From assembly GCA_043228905.1 (NCBI GenBank), contig JBHGNT010000020.1, positions 12,214,001 to 12,278,000 on the forward strand: a stretch of DNA of 64,000 nucleotides, read 5' to 3'. Position numbers and translations under genes: made by a program. Origin of the DNA: Azolla caroliniana (taxonomy: Eukaryota; Polypodiophyta). The notes under the pieces were generated by a model. The model searched no databases and had not been told where the DNA came from. It saw only the letters and a list, made by a program, of their open reading frames with translations. Below are positions 63,289 to 64,000 of the stretch, piece by piece. How positions within the stretch are numbered: the stretch's first letter is position 1; each line of letters begins with the position of its first letter.

Positions 63289-64000
63289 ATGCCACCAGGC
63301 ATATACTTTCAAGAGCCACAGACTAAGGGATGGCTCTTTGACTCATCAGGGACCCCTTCCCTCATGTATGCATCAATGGTTTGGGCTCCAGGGCTACTAT
63401 ATTTCATGTGGACGCAATTAGAGAGACCATTCGTGACGATGTTATCGCGTCAACTCGGAAGCAAATCAATAGTACCACATGACATTATTAAAGTAGAGCT
63501 TACTTTACCCCCGATGTTAGTAGAAACGCTTTTCCAACTTGTAGTTTTTATTCATAGGATACATAACCAACCACAAGAAAGGATATCTCATCAAGCTTTT
63601 GAGGCATTCTTGATCACTTTATCAGTTCGGAGATACTAGCTCTTGGTATAGCATTAGGGTGAGTTGGCTTCTTGCAAATGGCCTAGACATTAATAACCTA
63701 CCTCCCATTAGGTACAACCATGAGACTGATAACACTTTAATCTCTCATGAGGAGGGTAATAGAAATATGGCAATTTTACACTCGATATAGATGGATCAAC
63801 CCACTAGAGTCACTCCCATCTAAAATGTTATACTACAAGGAACACTTCATGCACTTCTCTAAGTTAGGTTTTATTACATGACCAAAATATCTAGATACGT
63901 TCTTACCAAATGTACTAAGGGTTGCGATTGGACAACTTAGAATATCATCTCACCATCTTGAGATTGAGAATTGTCGTACTAGTGGAGTCCATAAAGAGGA
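63289..64000 (+). pseudogene. Decayed LINE-type reverse transcriptase C-terminal fragment (probable)
   Basis: The open frame 63289-63639 contains PSLMYASMVWAPGLLYF, LERPFVTMLSRQLGSK and LPPMLVETLFQLVVF. After a shift comes WLLANGLDINNLPPIRYN (about 63670-63720). After further stops and a shift, YYKEHFMHFSKLGF, PKYLDTFLPNVLRVAIGQLR and SSHHLEIENCR run to the window end. The last piece resembles the segment just before the C-terminal zinc finger of non-LTR retrotransposon polymerases (LR..x(5)SSHxLxIExxR). The identification is from memory of the pattern and is uncertain; the frame is broken at least twice. The fragment continues past the window. Confidence 0.45.

Overview
The window is nuclear DNA from a flowering plant. 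Six protein-coding genes with plant-type GT-AG introns are readable, and every one of them splices into an uninterrupted frame. Four are recognisable at family level with confidence: RuvB-like 2, a DsbA/FrnE-family oxidoreductase, a MATH-BTB (BPM) protein, and a SWI/SNF ATPase of the CHR12/CHR23 type. The other two are a DUF1635 protein and a probable TPX2-family microtubule-associated protein. The space between and inside genes is AT-rich and full of transposon remains, microsatellites and minisatellites. The species cannot be named from this sequence.

Layout, left to right. At 0.8-1.35 kb lies a hAT-like MITE with a perfect 8-bp target duplication. RUVBL2 (minus) occupies 3.2-5.3 kb in two exons, with a telo-box upstream. 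Repeats and a decayed copia gag fragment fill 5.5-9.8 kb. The FrnE-like gene (plus) runs from 9.85 to 16.9 kb in seven exons. Its third-exon acceptor lies 5 kb downstream of exon 2 because a GC-rich, gag-only LTR element (11.47-15.39 kb, two 717-bp LTRs) sits in antisense orientation in intron 2. The TPX2-like gene (minus, 8 exons, 707 aa) spans 19.9-23.3 kb. The BPM gene (plus, 4 exons, 423 aa) spans 27.9-33.0 kb; between the two are a tRNA-like/SINE-derived tandem array (24.1-24.9 kb) and a 71-bp minisatellite (26.7-27.7 kb). A large CATA/CA microsatellite field, punctuated by about eleven copies of a hairpin-containing 30-bp block, lies at 34.5-35.7 kb, just upstream of the DUF1635 gene (36.5-38.1 kb).

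The 38.1-44.0 kb interval is non-genic and contains a second, diverged hAT-like MITE. The CHR12/23-like ATPase gene (minus, 14 exons, 1302 aa) spans 44.0-54.8 kb; its 3.5-kb intron 5 holds an old, internally deleted copia element with two diverged LTRs. From 55.1 to 57.3 kb there are three copies of a duplicated segment carrying a SINE-like box A/box B sequence. The third copy is split by a complete Ty1/copia element (57.33-63.11 kb, target duplication ACCTC, tRNA-iMet primer site, polypurine tract) whose gag-pol is disabled by stops, frameshifts and loss of an integrase catalytic residue. The last 0.7 kb resembles the C-terminal part of a non-LTR (LINE-type) reverse transcriptase protein.

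The genes are neighbours rather than a pathway, although RuvBL2 and the SNF2 ATPase are both chromatin-remodelling proteins. I did not find a convincing new biological system. The most unusual items are the gag-only LTR element with its internal repeated peptide box, the hairpin-punctuated microsatellite field, the SINE-derived tandem array, and the LINE-like fragment at the right edge.
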